Assembly (NCBI GenBank): GCA_002943765.1
Contig: PQWQ01000001.1
Coordinates: 2,825,501 to 2,889,500 of the forward strand
DNA length: 64,000 bases
Origin: Psoroptes ovis
Lineage: Eukaryota > Arthropoda > Arachnida > Sarcoptiformes > Psoroptidae
Direction: 5' to 3'
Position 1 is the stretch's first letter. Each line of letters opens with the position of its first letter. The position numbers and the translations under genes were made by a program. Below are positions 11,568 to 23,532 of this stretch, in pieces. The notes under the pieces are model-generated. The model was not told the DNA's origin. It did no database searches and worked only from the letters and a program-made list of their open reading frames with translations.

Positions 11568-12966
11568 CTAAAATGGTATGAAACTTAAAAATAATGAAAC
11601 AAGTATGAATGCAATGATGACCAAACATATGATTATCATTATTTGTTTCTGTTTTTCAAAATAAAAAGTAATGTGAGGTTAATTTTATTATATCATCTTT
11701 ATTGAGAAATTTTTTTTTTCGGAAATACATACCCTTCGAGCTTTACGTTGATATTCCATTGCTTTTTTCGTATCTTTAACCGCTTCTTCAACATATTCCA
11801 ATGCACTTGAAACATGAAATTCAATACGATCGATCATTTCGCCCTAAAAATATATTCAGAATAAAAAACAGAATTGTTTTATTATGATTTGCTATTAATT
11901 CTTTTCGTAGATTCATAATTAGGGCAGTTAATATTTTAATACCTGTGATTCAACCAACATAGCCATATCCATAAACATATCATGCAATTCTCTAATTGAA
12001 TTTTCTAATTTAATAATATCCGCATGTCTGGCTTCAATATCGGCTAATGTTTGTTTAGCTTGTTGTGTATCAGTCATAATCTTATGAAATTAATGAGGAA
12101 AATAGAATTATTAAATTAAAATCATTATTACTTTTTGTTAATGATTTATGAAACATACTCCTTGAGTAAAAATGGCTGGATTACCACTTTCAAGCATTTC
12201 TTCCAACTCTTCGTTTGTTGTCGTTCTACCAGCTTCGATTTCAAGGTAAGGAGAATTAATTAATTATAATTGAAAATTGATTGACAATTTTCACAAAACT
12301 TACTTATCTCTAATTGCCTTTGTATCCTTGCCTTACATCTTTCTCTATAATCTGTTTGTGTTTTGTTATAATCGGTCATCACTTCGACAAATTTTTGTGA
12401 TAACATTGAATGTTGCGTTTTACGGATGCGAAAATCGGCGCTCATCATAGATGTTTGCTCCAACTGTTCTATATTTTGTTCCATCACTATTGGAAATCAT
12501 TGTTGTTTTCAAAAATCAATCGAAAATCTCACAATAATCCTTTTTATTTATGAACAAAATACCTTTTAGTTTTCCGCGAACACGATTCGCCGTTCTTTTT
12601 ATATCTCCCATTAAATCTTCTAATTGTTGTTTTACCTCTGTGATATTTTTAAAATGTGCAATTTTTTAATTTGTTTTTATCAAAATCAATACAACAACTT
12701 ACTATCATCAGTTTGTGGTGCACTTAATATTGCTGAATGTATTTTTTTCACTTCTTCAACATTCGCTTGCATTTTTTCAATATTTTCACGGATTTGTTCA
12801 ACCTTAACGAAAAGAATATTTGTTTTAATCATAATGATTTCCATCAGACATCGATTACCTCTTGGAAAAATTCTTCCATATAACCACCTTTCTCTTCGAC
12901 ACCGACCGCAACATCTTCTTCGTCGATTTGTGCAGCTTTCAAAGCTGCTAACCTATCTTTGGTCAT
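11568..12966 (-). CDS. Syx1A: Syntaxin-1A, presynaptic Qa-SNARE
   Basis: A 289-residue syntaxin 1A in eight exons: 12966-12859, 12802-12703, 12637-12563, 12486-12304, 12232-12159, 12080-11943, 11843-11733 and 11648-11568 (870 bases, all GT/AG). It is the target-membrane SNARE that pairs with SNAP-25 and synaptobrevin in exocytosis. It begins MTKDRLAALKAAQ and has the Habc domain, including FRIRKTQHSMLSQKFVEVM. The SNARE motif at about 190-252 has the zero-layer glutamine in LVESQGEMIDRIE. The C-terminal membrane anchor (KQIMIIICLVIIAFILV) comes after the basic KARR juxtamembrane stretch. Length matches the insect protein (about 291). It is much closer to the family consensus than the copy at 6.0-7.5 kb, so it is taken as the ancestral-function gene. 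A further 5' UTR exon upstream of 12966 is possible but not identifiable. Confidence 0.96.
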
Positions 12967-15162
12967 TTTTCTTTAAATTTGACTAAAAATCAATCCGATA
13001 TAATATTTGTTGAAATGAAATCGTTAGGTAAATCGATAAAATTTTGAATGATTGTATTGTTTGATTTATTTATTTAATTTTTCTTGCGTTTATTATTATT
13101 TTCAATTAGTATTGATGAAAATAAGGCAATTTTTTTCTTTAGTTTATATATTTAAATTTTCTGAGGATAATAATTAGTCAATTTCAGTGATTTTTTATTG
13201 TTTCATTAGATGATATAATAATAATTTCATATGATGAATTCCGATTCATTCATCAAATTATTTGGCAGTTATAATAATAAAATTTTAATATTTTAAAACT
13301 GATTTTTTCTCTCAAGTATAAAGCGGTGAAATTTCAAGAATCCTAAGGTGATTTGTATCAGACGATGGTGGAGTAAAATTTATTTATTGTAGTTAATTTT
13401 TCATGGAAATAAAAATTCTTATGATTGATTGTCGTAAGTTAATATCAATAATAATAATTTTTGAGAGGATAAATGAATAGAAACTACAATTTTGAATCAG
13501 TCGGATTTTTTTTTGATGAATCGTGATGAATTATGATTTTTCAGATGACTTTCATTAATTGAATAGTTTCAAATTTTCGATGTTCGAAAAATCCAATTAA
13601 TCGCTGATGGACTGGTTTCAGTGTTTCGAAATAATACTGTTTGAAATTTGAATCAAACAGTTCGATTTAAGTTGAAAATTCACTAATCACATGTAATTCT
13701 TTTTTCAACTTATTTATTTCTTAAAATTTATTCTGTCAAAAGTATAGCAGATCAACTTTAAGAATATAGTCATCATTTTTCTTTCTTCATTTTAACTCCG
13801 GTTTATTCATCATTTCAAATTGATACTAAGACAATTACACAGGAAAACAAAATCGAAAGAGAATTGTCGTTTGATGTTATTTATTCACATCTATTATTAT
13901 GTATGGGCGGTTTTTTTCTTGATCTCAAATTATTATCATTATTATCATAATCGATGTTTTGATGTATCAATATTCTTAATTATCGGAAATGATGATCGAA
14001 ATAATAACAATAATAATTCACAAACACTATTATTATTTGATTGAAAATTAAAATTGTACATATTTGACTAATTTCAATGAATTTATTGATTACCAATTAT
14101 CATCATTATAAGGTTGAATTTTTCTCAAATTTTTAAAATTTTAAATTTTCAAAATCAATTTCACATTTCATTGTAACAGAAATAATAGTTGAATTTTTCA
14201 TATTTCATATTTATTTTCATTGATCAAATTATTTCTCATTTTTCATCATTTAAAACAAATAAACAAACAAAATCAATTATTATTATAACACATATTTCAA
14301 CAAAAAAAAAAAAAAAAAAATGATTCAATGTGTCATTGATATCATTGTTAATAAATTATTATTATTATTATTCTTATTAGCAGTAGTAGTAATTATTGGT
14401 CAAAAAAAATATTACAAAACACAATTTTTATCAATTATTTTCATTTATATTATTATTATTATTATTGATAATATTATAAAATTCTATTCACATTCACATT
14501 GAAAAATTCAATGTTGATTAAGAAAATAAACTAAAAAAACAAAAAAAATGAATTATATCAAATAAAAATAAACAACAACAATAATAATACAATACAATAC
14601 AATCAATACATAGAAATAGACATAGAAAATGAAATGAAAAAAAAAATTCACTTACAAATTGAATACATACACAAATACATACACATTAAACACATAATAC
14701 AAACACACTTACACACACAACACCAAACCAACACCAACCAACATCAGCCAGCCAAAATATCTCACACATATAATAATATTACAACAAACGAAAAAACATT
14801 CAAAAAAATGGATCGTAAACCATTTACAATTTTTCGATTTTATTTCTTGAACAAAATATTCTATTTTCCTCTGGATTCTTGGATTCTTTAATTCAGAGAT
14901 ATGTTTCTATATGAATACACATTCATTTATAAATAATACAAATGAAAATACACATTCAATTATTGTGTTTTACTGGTCAAAAAAAATGAGACAAATGAAC
15001 AAACGAATGAATGAAAAAAAAATTGAGCCAAAATTTTGTTTGTATATAACACATAGAGACATGGAGAATATATTGGATTCAGAATCATAAATAAAATATA
15101 TTCTTTGATTCTCAATAGAAAAACAAATACTCGTATAACGGTATTATGAATAGATGATAATC

Positions 15163-15186
15163 ATGATGATGATGATGATGATGATG
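15163..15186. repeat. (ATG)n microsatellite
   Basis: Eight ATG/GAT units in intergenic DNA, one of many such triplet runs in the window. Confidence 0.9.
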
Positions 15187-15228
15187 TGATGGATATATAC
15201 GGTAAAGATGTAAGTTTCAGGAACGAAA

Positions 15229-15250
15229 TTTTTTTTTTTTTTTTTTTTTT
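15229..15250. repeat. Poly-T tract (22 bases)
   Basis: Uninterrupted run of T. Similar mononucleotide tracts of 17-21 bases recur through the non-coding parts of the window. Confidence 0.9.
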
Positions 15251-15793
15251 GGATTTTCATTCCAATGTACGTCAAAGTAATGGTAGTAGTGCTGGTTTCT
15301 ATTTAGATTCGCAGATGATAATGATGATGAAAGTGAATGAATCAATGAATAAATGAAGGGATGGTATGGTTTGGTGTGGACGATATCGGTGCAATATAGA
15401 TATTGGTGAATGCAATTTTTGCGTTTGAATGTGACGTTTTTTATCTAGGAAACATTTGAACATTTGAAAACACAGACATACATATATATTTGGGTGCGTT
15501 TACATGTATAATTGATCATTATATATGTACAATATGTGCATATTTTATATGATTTGAATGTAAAATAAATGAATTCTGTAAACATTTTGAATTTTTTCGC
15601 GAATTCATTATTCCATAACGCACAAATAATGATGTTCCAATAGTAATAATAATAATGATAATAATGTATCAAACATATATAGGATGAAATAATGAATTTT
15701 GTTTTCTACCGAGAAAATAAAAAAAAATGGACGATTCAAATCGGGCAAAATTAGATGAAAATTTGATGAAAATGAATCCGATAGCTCCAAACT

Positions 15794-15935
15794 TTAAATA
15801 TCATTGATATCTTGTTTTCCGGCAAAAATTAAACGTACCGTCACGTGGTCGGCAATTGGAGACAATTGAGCAAATAACGTATCAATACGCAATTTTAAAG
15901 ATTCAAATAGCACGATCATGAAAAAATTGACAATT
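15794..15935 (-). other. Orphan coding-looking exon, unassigned
   Basis: Reading on the minus strand from a TATAG acceptor at 15937-15936, a 46-codon frame runs to a TAA at 15796-15794. It is GC-richer than its surroundings and non-repetitive. It opens with a hydrophobic stretch (IVNFFMIVLF), continues with the amphipathic stretch ESLKLRIDTLFAQLSPIAD, and ends HVTVRLIFAGKQDINDI. RLIFAGKQ is identical to ubiquitin residues 42-49. A consensus donor (ACG then GTACGT) at 15838 could instead end the exon before that octapeptide. I found no adjoining exon on either side. It may be an exon of a gene with scattered exons, a relic, or chance. I do not assign a function. Confidence 0.35.
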
Positions 15936-16305
15936 CTATATAATAATCATACAAAAAAAATTTCAAATAAAAAAAATAGGAATAGCATTACATACAGATA
16001 TATGGGTCATAATAATAATAATTGATTTTTATTTGAAGCAAAAAAAAAATGATTGAACAAAATTAGAGAAAATGATGATAAAATATAAATTCATTACTAT
16101 ATATTCTATTTTTATATTCATATTTATATATAATATGACAATATTGTAAATGTATAGTGTTTTCAGTTCATTTTGACAAATCAGAATCAAAAAAATTTTT
16201 GAATTAGCCTAACATTCATATATAAATATGTATGTTTGCTGACCTTTTAATAGTATCGGTATATCAGTTTTTAATCTATATATTTTGCTAGAAAAATATT
16301 GTCAC

Positions 16306-16379
16306 GTTGTCCGAAAAGTTTTTCTCATTGAATCCATGAGCACGTCTCTTTGATAATGGCCATCAACTTTTCGGACAAC
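16306..16379. repeat. Short foldback element with 15-bp perfect arms
   Basis: GTTGTCCGAAAAGTT at 16306-16320 is repeated in perfect inverted orientation at 16365-16379, separated by 44 bases of GC-richer sequence. The TTGTCC.AAAAGTT form resembles terminal repeats of some Tc1/mariner-type elements, so this may be a very short MITE or solo remnant. No clean TA duplication directly abuts the arms. It has no coding capacity. Confidence 0.5.
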
Positions 16380-17157
16380 TTAATATATAAGGATGAATTG
16401 ATGGAAGAAAAAAATTAATGTAAAAATTTTATAAAAACCGTATTTATTCAATATTTTTGAACATTTGAATCAAATATTAATAAATATAATCATGTATTTA
16501 TTGTATTTTATTTCATTTTTTTCGGTTTGAATCGAAAACTTTTCAATAATTATTATCATATTGTAATGTTTAAAATATTGTTCAAACACACAACAAACAT
16601 TGGCGAATTGATGAGAAATGAAATTGAATGGGCATTGAATGTCTATGATGGTATAATACAATTTTAATAATCAAACTGCAATTTCATTGAAAACATGAAA
16701 AATAATTTTTTGAAAATTTCAATTAAATGATTCTGAATATTAATATTGAATGTACATAATTTATAAAATATTGCCAAATACTACTGCTTGTGGATCATTA
16801 GCTCTTCGATAACCATACGATAAGGTCGTTCGCAAAAGTTTATTTCAATTAAATCAAATCTAAATGCTTAGTGGGGAAAAAATGGTCAACATTTTTTGGG
16901 GGATATTTTCGCTTATATTTTTTATTCTAATCAAACAAATAAAAAATTTTTCTTTTGAATTTAAATTAACGATTCTCAACACGTCCAAATGCAAAGGATG
17001 CGGCTTCATATAATTTTTTTCGGTTTTATCGAATATATATTTTTTTTCTCTTCATTTAGCATCTTTGTATTTTGGTGACACTGAAAAAAGAAAATGTAGG
17101 CCAAATAAACTGAGTAAATAACATTGAATAAATGACCGAAATTTTGTTTTTTAACTC

Positions 17158-17178
17158 AAAAAAAAAAAAAAAAAAAAA
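17158..17178. repeat. Poly-A tract (21 bases)
   Basis: Uninterrupted A run. A second run of 20 A lies 108 bases further on at 17287-17306. Confidence 0.9.
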
Positions 17179-20100
17179 TTTATCGTCCATTGATTAGCAA
17201 TTGAAATTTATTGCCATTGAATCATTTGTTGAAATGAAACAAAATCACATACAATCGAGTGTAGTAGATTTTAACAATTTTTTTTCAAAAAAAAAAAAAA
17301 AAAAAATTTACCGGAAATTTTATTGCTCAGTGTTGAACTGAAATTGATCAATTTATGTTGAAACAATAATGAAACGAAGAAATAAAAAATTACAGTTTTC
17401 ATTACATTTTAAAGCATTTATTTCAATTCATTTTGGTCAGTGGTTATTATTATCACTATATTCGACAGTGCAATTTATTGTCCTTAGGTTTCACGCTCTT
17501 TTTTTTGGTAATTACTGGAATTTCCATCAAAATTTTCGATTCTTCATAATGATACACCAATTTGTCTATGGAAAAAAGTTGCATTTGTAAATATTTTCCG
17601 CTATCATTTATATGTGGGGTAATGTTATTGAATGACAGCCGAAAAAAAAATTCTGCAAAATTTCTGAACTAATTTTGAAAGAAATGAAAAAAAAAATAAT
17701 GGGATTTTATTTTTAAATGAAGGTATTTCACTTCTAAAAAAAAATTTTTTGGATTCTGTTTGAGTATAAAAAATTTAAATATTCATTCATATTATATATT
17801 CATATGAATGAATGAAATGAAAATAAATAAATAATTATCTGTTTGTTTGTTTGTTTATTATTATTATCATAATATTCATTTGAATTTATATCAAACAAAT
17901 GGAATTACAAAGTTGAATTTTTTCTTTTCAAAGCTTTTGAATGAAGAGATAAATGAATGAAAAACACAAAAATGCTCATCGATGAATATATAAATGATAA
18001 AATGATAATTATCATTAAAATAATACTATAAATCAACGAATTGTGAAGAGAGAGAAAAAAAATGATTATCATTCAAAAGGTAACGGGAAACAAATCCACA
18101 AACGCATATACAAATACATATGATGGCCATTCAAATGATATGATATTATGAATGCAAATCTATGCAAATGCAAATAAATCAAATAATGAACAATGATTTG
18201 TTTTTATTGTTTTTTCTTTCGTGTTCAATTTTAAAATGATGCCCACAAACACAAATACATTGATATTTTTGCTCTTTTTTGTCCAATATATTTGCAATGA
18301 TAATTAATTATTCATTACAAATATTTTTAATTGTTTTAATTGAAAATGAAAATGCAAAAAATTAATTGACACATAAAATTTAAATGTTAATCAATTGTAT
18401 TAATTTCAAAATGGGAAAACAATAATACAGCAGCGAAATGTGAATGATTTTTGTTTAAAAGGTCAATTTTTAATAGTCAATTAAAGCGTATTTATCATGC
18501 AGATATTTTTGGGTAAAAACACAAAAATTCATAATCCTTTTACGTCAATCGTGGTATTGAAACAGTTTTTGGCCAATTTTCATTAAATCATTCATTTAGT
18601 TCAATGAACATGCAAACTTGCATCAATAAATCACCAAATATGATCAATGTTTTTTGTTTCATTGATCAGTAAATACTTGGACAAAAATTAATTTTGTCGC
18701 AATGTTGAATTCATATTCAAATTATTGAATGGCTACTAAAATAAATTTGGCGGCAATCATCATAACTAATCGTTTCAATTATTAGATTTTGTAGCGCCAT
18801 CCATTCATTTTTTTTTTTTTTTTTTGCTGAAATTCAATGAAAAAAAATATTTGCAAAAATCAAATGATAAAATTATTCCAGTGTTTCAAGACTGCGTAAA
18901 TATTTTATTACTTGTGGCTTAAATTTGAAGCAATTATTATCCTAGAAATGGAAAATTAAAATATTATTACCATGTATGGCTGGGGAATCGGAACAATGCA
19001 GACTTAAAAAACCCAGATTTCTTCTATTGGTTGAAATTGGATTGAAATGAATTTGGGGACCGAGTCGACTCTAGTCGACGGACAAAATTTGATAAATTTC
19101 CAATCGACGACAATAGCATTAATGATTAGCTGTTTAATGTTTATATTGCATTAAAATAGATTTGAGAAAAAAATTTCTGCCAACACTGATTAAAGTGCTT
19201 TGTCGTTTTTACAAGTGGTTTTTCTATGATTCAATCAATGGAGATTGAAATGTCGAAATTAACAAAATGATTGGATTATATGATTGATTTTTTGGAAAGG
19301 AATCAAAGGATTTTTTATGAGAAAGCATTAATGATCCTAGGATTAAGTAATTCAGATTTACACTAATCTCAAATCCAATTTGATCAATTAAATTAATTAA
19401 TTTCAAAATTAATTAAGTCGATATTCATTGCATTGTATCATTCGTATTGGAATTGATTGATTCACCTATCAAATCTGACATATAATTGGTAAAATAATAT
19501 TTCACTAAAGTTTCTATTTGTAATTCATGTCATTATATGATAAATGACAATTGATGAAAAAATGAATGATTGATTTGATTAGAGATGAAATTCTAGAAAC
19601 ACACTTAAAATGAATGTAAATATTGTTGAAATGTTGAAAATCGACAAAAGAAAAAAATCAAATTTTATTAAGCCATAATTCATAATATCAAAAACCTGAA
19701 TGACAACGAAGCAACAATATTTTTATACAAAAAAATGAAATCAAATACCTGGTATTTGCCTCGGAATATAATATTGTATTTTAGATCGAAATATATCAGT
19801 CTATTTCATTGACATAATACGATGATCATGATCATATTCATATGAGATGATGATGATGATAATTTTCAATGTTTTCTTTGTTATTGTTGTTGCTGTTGTT
19901 TTGCATCAAGATGACTAATCATATAGTCATTTTGAAATCATTTATCTCTTTATATTGTTTATAAGTTTTTACAATAGAAAATTAACTACGATTTAATTTG
20001 ATTTTATCGTTATCATCATCATCACTTGAATACAACAACAAGCTCGTCGTTGTATAAAGCCAATTTTTCTGTGAGTTCAAAATGTGCTAACAAAAAAGAA

Positions 20101-20472
20101 ATTCTTGGTCCACGAAATGCAATGATCAATCCTAATTTATTAAGACAAAACCTTTCTCAAGACCTTTTAAAATTGGATAAGTTTCAATTTAAAAGATAAC
20201 ATCAATCAATCAATTGATTGACATCATCGATTAATCCAATATAATTTTTTATTGTTTTATCCTTTGTTTGAAAATTAAATACTTAATAAAATCAATGACG
20301 ATATACATTGTATTGAAAAAAAAAATTTCATTATCAACAAGAAAATAAAATGATTTAATCCTTAATTAACTTATGCTAACACTGTTTCAAGTTTATGGGT
20401 GCATTTTTTTCTTTATTTGATTTAATTAATCCTGATGTTGAGGTTGCTGGTTTTTTCGACATTTATATGACA

Positions 20473-20480
20473 TATATAAG
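20473..20480 (+). promoter_or_regulatory. Candidate TATA box of ceramidase gene
   Basis: TATATAAG lies 72 bases upstream of the ceramidase ATG, which leaves room for transcription to start about 25-35 bases downstream. A weak assignment, since TATA-like strings are frequent here. Confidence 0.4.
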
Positions 20481-20551
20481 TCACTGTCAAATTTTTTCTT
20501 ATTTTTGATACATTCATTTGAAATTTGTTGTTTTTTGTTGATAAAAACAAA

Positions 20552-22985
20552 ATGAAAACAAATTTTATATTCATCATAACCTGTTGGTTATCAATAATTA
20601 CATCAAATGTTAATGGTAAATCATTGAAAGCTGAAGCTGACAGTGTTAATGATGATAATGATGTATTTCGAATTGGTTTCGGTATTGGTGATATTACTGG
20701 ACCGGCTGCTGAAATTAATATGGTATTTTTCTAGAATTATTCAGTTCAATATAATTTAATTCAATTTTTTATTATTTCATCTCAGATGGGTTATGCAAAA
20801 TTAGGTCAAGATAGTGCCGGCATTCATTTACGATTATATGCTCGTTCAACAGTTATCTCTGATAAATATGGAAAACGAATTGCTTATGTTAATGTTGATC
20901 TTTGTGGATCAACACAATTAGTAAAAATATTAGCATTAGAAGAGTTGGAAAAAATATACGGTAAAAATGTTTATACTCATGAAAACGTTATGATATCCGC
21001 AACTCATACACATGCTGGACCTGGTGGCTATTTTCAATATTTAGTTTATCTTGTTACGACTGAAGGTTATATCAAAGAATCTACATTAGCTATCGTATCA
21101 GGTATCGTTAAGGTCTGTTTAATTTTGATTGATTTGATAAATTTTTTTCTCATAATTCAATACAATCCATAGTCAATTAGAGATGCGCATACCAACATGA
21201 GACCTGGACGCATACAATATGCTGAAAGTCAATTGTTCAATACAACAGTTAATCGTAGTCCAGCATCATATTTATTGAATCCCAAAGAAGAACGTGATCA
21301 ATATGAAGACAATACTGATAAAACAATCCAGTTGTTAAAATTCACCGATTTGAATGGTAAACCAATCGGTATGATAAATTGGCATGCAGTGCACGGTGTC
21401 AGTATGAATAATTCAAATAAATTAATTAGCAGTGATAATAAAGGCTATGCAGCAATCACATTCGAAAAAGATTTTAATGGATACAGTAATGTCGGTAAAG
21501 GTCCATTTGTGGCTATATTTAGCCAAGCTAATGAAGGTGATGCGTCACCAAATACGAATGGTGCAAGATGCTTAGATACCGGTAAACCATGCGATTTTGT
21601 TCACAGTACTTGTAATGGAAAGGTTCGGTATTTTTATTTGAAAATGTTTAATTAAATTGAAACTTTTTGATCGCTTCAATAGAATGAGCTATGCGTAGCA
21701 TTTGGACCAGGCAAAGATATGTTCGAGAGTACAAAAATGATTGGTGAATTACAATATTTGAAAGCTAAACAGATGTTCGAAGAAGCAAATGAAACTGTCA
21801 AAGGAGATGTGCATTACATTTATCAAAATATCGATATGTCTGATCGAATAGTCACAATTGAAGATGGAAGTGCTAGAAAAACTTGTTCACCTGCATTGGG
21901 TTATTCATTCGCTGCCGGTACTACTGATGGTGAAGGTGCATCCGTCGTAAGTTGGTAATTTGATTGCGTTTTTACATTATTTATTAATGAACAAAATCAA
22001 TCACTAGTTTATCCAAGGAACAAAAAAAGGCAATGAAAGTAAATTTTTTGATGTGATACGTGATCTCATTGCACATCCAACCAAAGAACAAATCGAGTGT
22101 CATGCACCTAAAGCAATTTTATTAGCGCTTGGTAATTTGAAAAAACCGTATCCATGGGTGCCGACTATAGTGCCAACACAAATATTTGAAATTGGTGATT
22201 TAGTCATTGTTGGATTGCCTGGTGAATTCACCACAATGTCCGGCCGTCGCATTCGTAATGATATTAAAAAAATTTATGCTGATCATAATCGAAATGTTCA
22301 TGTCATCTTGGCCGGTTTATCCAACACATATTCGAATTATATTGCAACATTCGAAGAATATCAACTTCAACGTTATGAAGGTGGTTCAACAATGTTTGGT
22401 CCCTATACATTACATGTAATTTTAAATCATTTTCTTTGTTAAAAGATAAACTCAAACTAATTTTAAATTTTTCATTAGGCTTACCGTGATCAATTCAAAT
22501 ATTTAGCTAAACATTTGATTGCACGTGAAAGCGGTCTATTTCCTGGACCAGAATTACCGAATTTATTGTCAAAACAAATAACATTAAAACCAGGTGTTAT
22601 ATTTGATAAACCATTTGGACATCATTTCGGTGAAGTATATGTTGAACCAAAACATGTATATCATATTGGCGAAATCGTTGAAGTGAAGTTTGTCGGTGCA
22701 AATCCACGTAATAATTTACGTTTAGAGAAAACATTTTTAACTGTTGAAAAATTAGAAAATGATGAATGGAAAGTTATTGCGACCGATGCAAATTGGGAAA
22801 CACAATTCCATTGGAAAAGACATTCAAAAATTGTTGCCGGTAGTGAGGTAACTATCAAATGGGAAATACCTGAATCAACTAAACCCGGTGTTTATCGCAT
22901 ACAATATTTCGGTGATTGGAGAAAAATTATTGGCACAATATATGAATTCAAAGGCACAACAAGATCATTTAAAGTTGTTCCATAA
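20552..22985 (+). CDS. CDase: Neutral ceramidase, secreted
   Basis: A 708-residue neutral (non-lysosomal) ceramidase, which hydrolyses ceramide to sphingosine and fatty acid. Six exons: 20552-20722, 20786-21112, 21173-21622, 21683-21946, 22008-22415 and 22479-22985 (2,127 bases, phase 0 at every junction). The ATG at 20552 is chosen because it begins a clean signal peptide (MKTNFIFIITCWLSIITSN); an upstream in-frame start would add residues ahead of it. Family motifs: GIGDITGPAAEINM then MGYAKLGQDSAGIHLRLYAR, the zinc-site segment SATHTHAGPGGY (about residue 130), INWHAVHGVSMNN, and the nucleophile region NEGDASPN (about residue 280; the serine corresponds to the catalytic Ser). The C-terminal half carries the immunoglobulin-like domain of the family. 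There is no long Ser/Thr mucin stalk after the signal peptide, so the product is probably secreted like the fly enzyme rather than surface-held like the mammalian one. Length agrees with the fly protein (about 704). Confidence 0.96.
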
Positions 22986-23065
22986 ACGTCTAATCAACGC
23001 CAATCATTATTAATCAAACATATAAATAATTCATATTTTTTTAAAATCAAATATTTTTTTTTTGA

Positions 23066-23071
23066 AATAAA
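23066..23071 (+). terminator. Possible polyadenylation signal of ceramidase
   Basis: AATAAA 80 bases after the ceramidase stop. It faces a minus-strand AATAAA at 23114-23109 that may serve the convergent uninflatable-like gene. Confidence 0.45.
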
Positions 23072-23108
23072 AGATGATATATAATATAACAGAATACGAA
23101 AATATTTT

Positions 23109-23114
23109 TTTATT
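23109..23114 (-). terminator. Possible polyadenylation signal of uninflatable-like gene
   Basis: TTTATT on the plus strand, i.e. AATAAA on the minus strand, 419 bases beyond the stop at 23533. If used, the two convergent transcripts would overlap at their 3' ends. Confidence 0.3.
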
Positions 23115-23532
23115 TATAAAATTATCATTTTAAAAATCAAATCCAAAATGGCAAAAAAAGTACATAGAAGAAAAATTCAAAAATATATTCAAAAAAAAAA
23201 AAAATCAAAATAAATAATATCTGATCTGTATAAAAAAAATAATCGAAGATATTAGAACTTAAACGGTTTGAAAAGGTTTAAAAAGGTGTAAATAATGATT
23301 GAAAAATCTATATGAAAAGAAAATCACTAAAAAGTGCCAATGAAATCGAAGAAAAAAATCAAGATGTGTACAAACGATGATAGTATGAAATGAATGGATG
23401 ACAATGATGAAAATAAGAGAAAATTTAAATAAAAACTGGAACCAGATTCAAATGTATTTGAAATTCAAGGATATTTTTCCATTTGAGTTTTATGTGATCA
23501 AATGATCAATGCTTGGATATGGCGAAATTTGT

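Larger units (their letters stand above)
12967..20551. other. Gene-poor AT-rich region
   Basis: About 7.6 kb without a supported full gene. It holds many poly-A/poly-T tracts (14302-14320, 15229-15250, 17158-17178, 17287-17306, 18808-18825), an (ATG)n run at 15163-15186, a foldback element at 16306-16379 and one orphan coding-looking exon at 15794-15935 (minus). A GC-richer block near 19055-19085 contains a GAGTCGACTCTAGTCGAC near-palindrome without known meaning. The remaining open frames are low-complexity. Confidence 0.45.

Noticed and set aside
12624..12986. 120-residue plus-strand frame over the syntaxin 5' exons
   Set aside because: Antisense shadow of Syx1A exons 1-3, which are strongly supported on the other strand.
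14634..14891. 85-residue frame with His/Thr/Gln repeats
   Set aside because: Built from ACA/CAC-type simple sequence, with no motif and no splice context.
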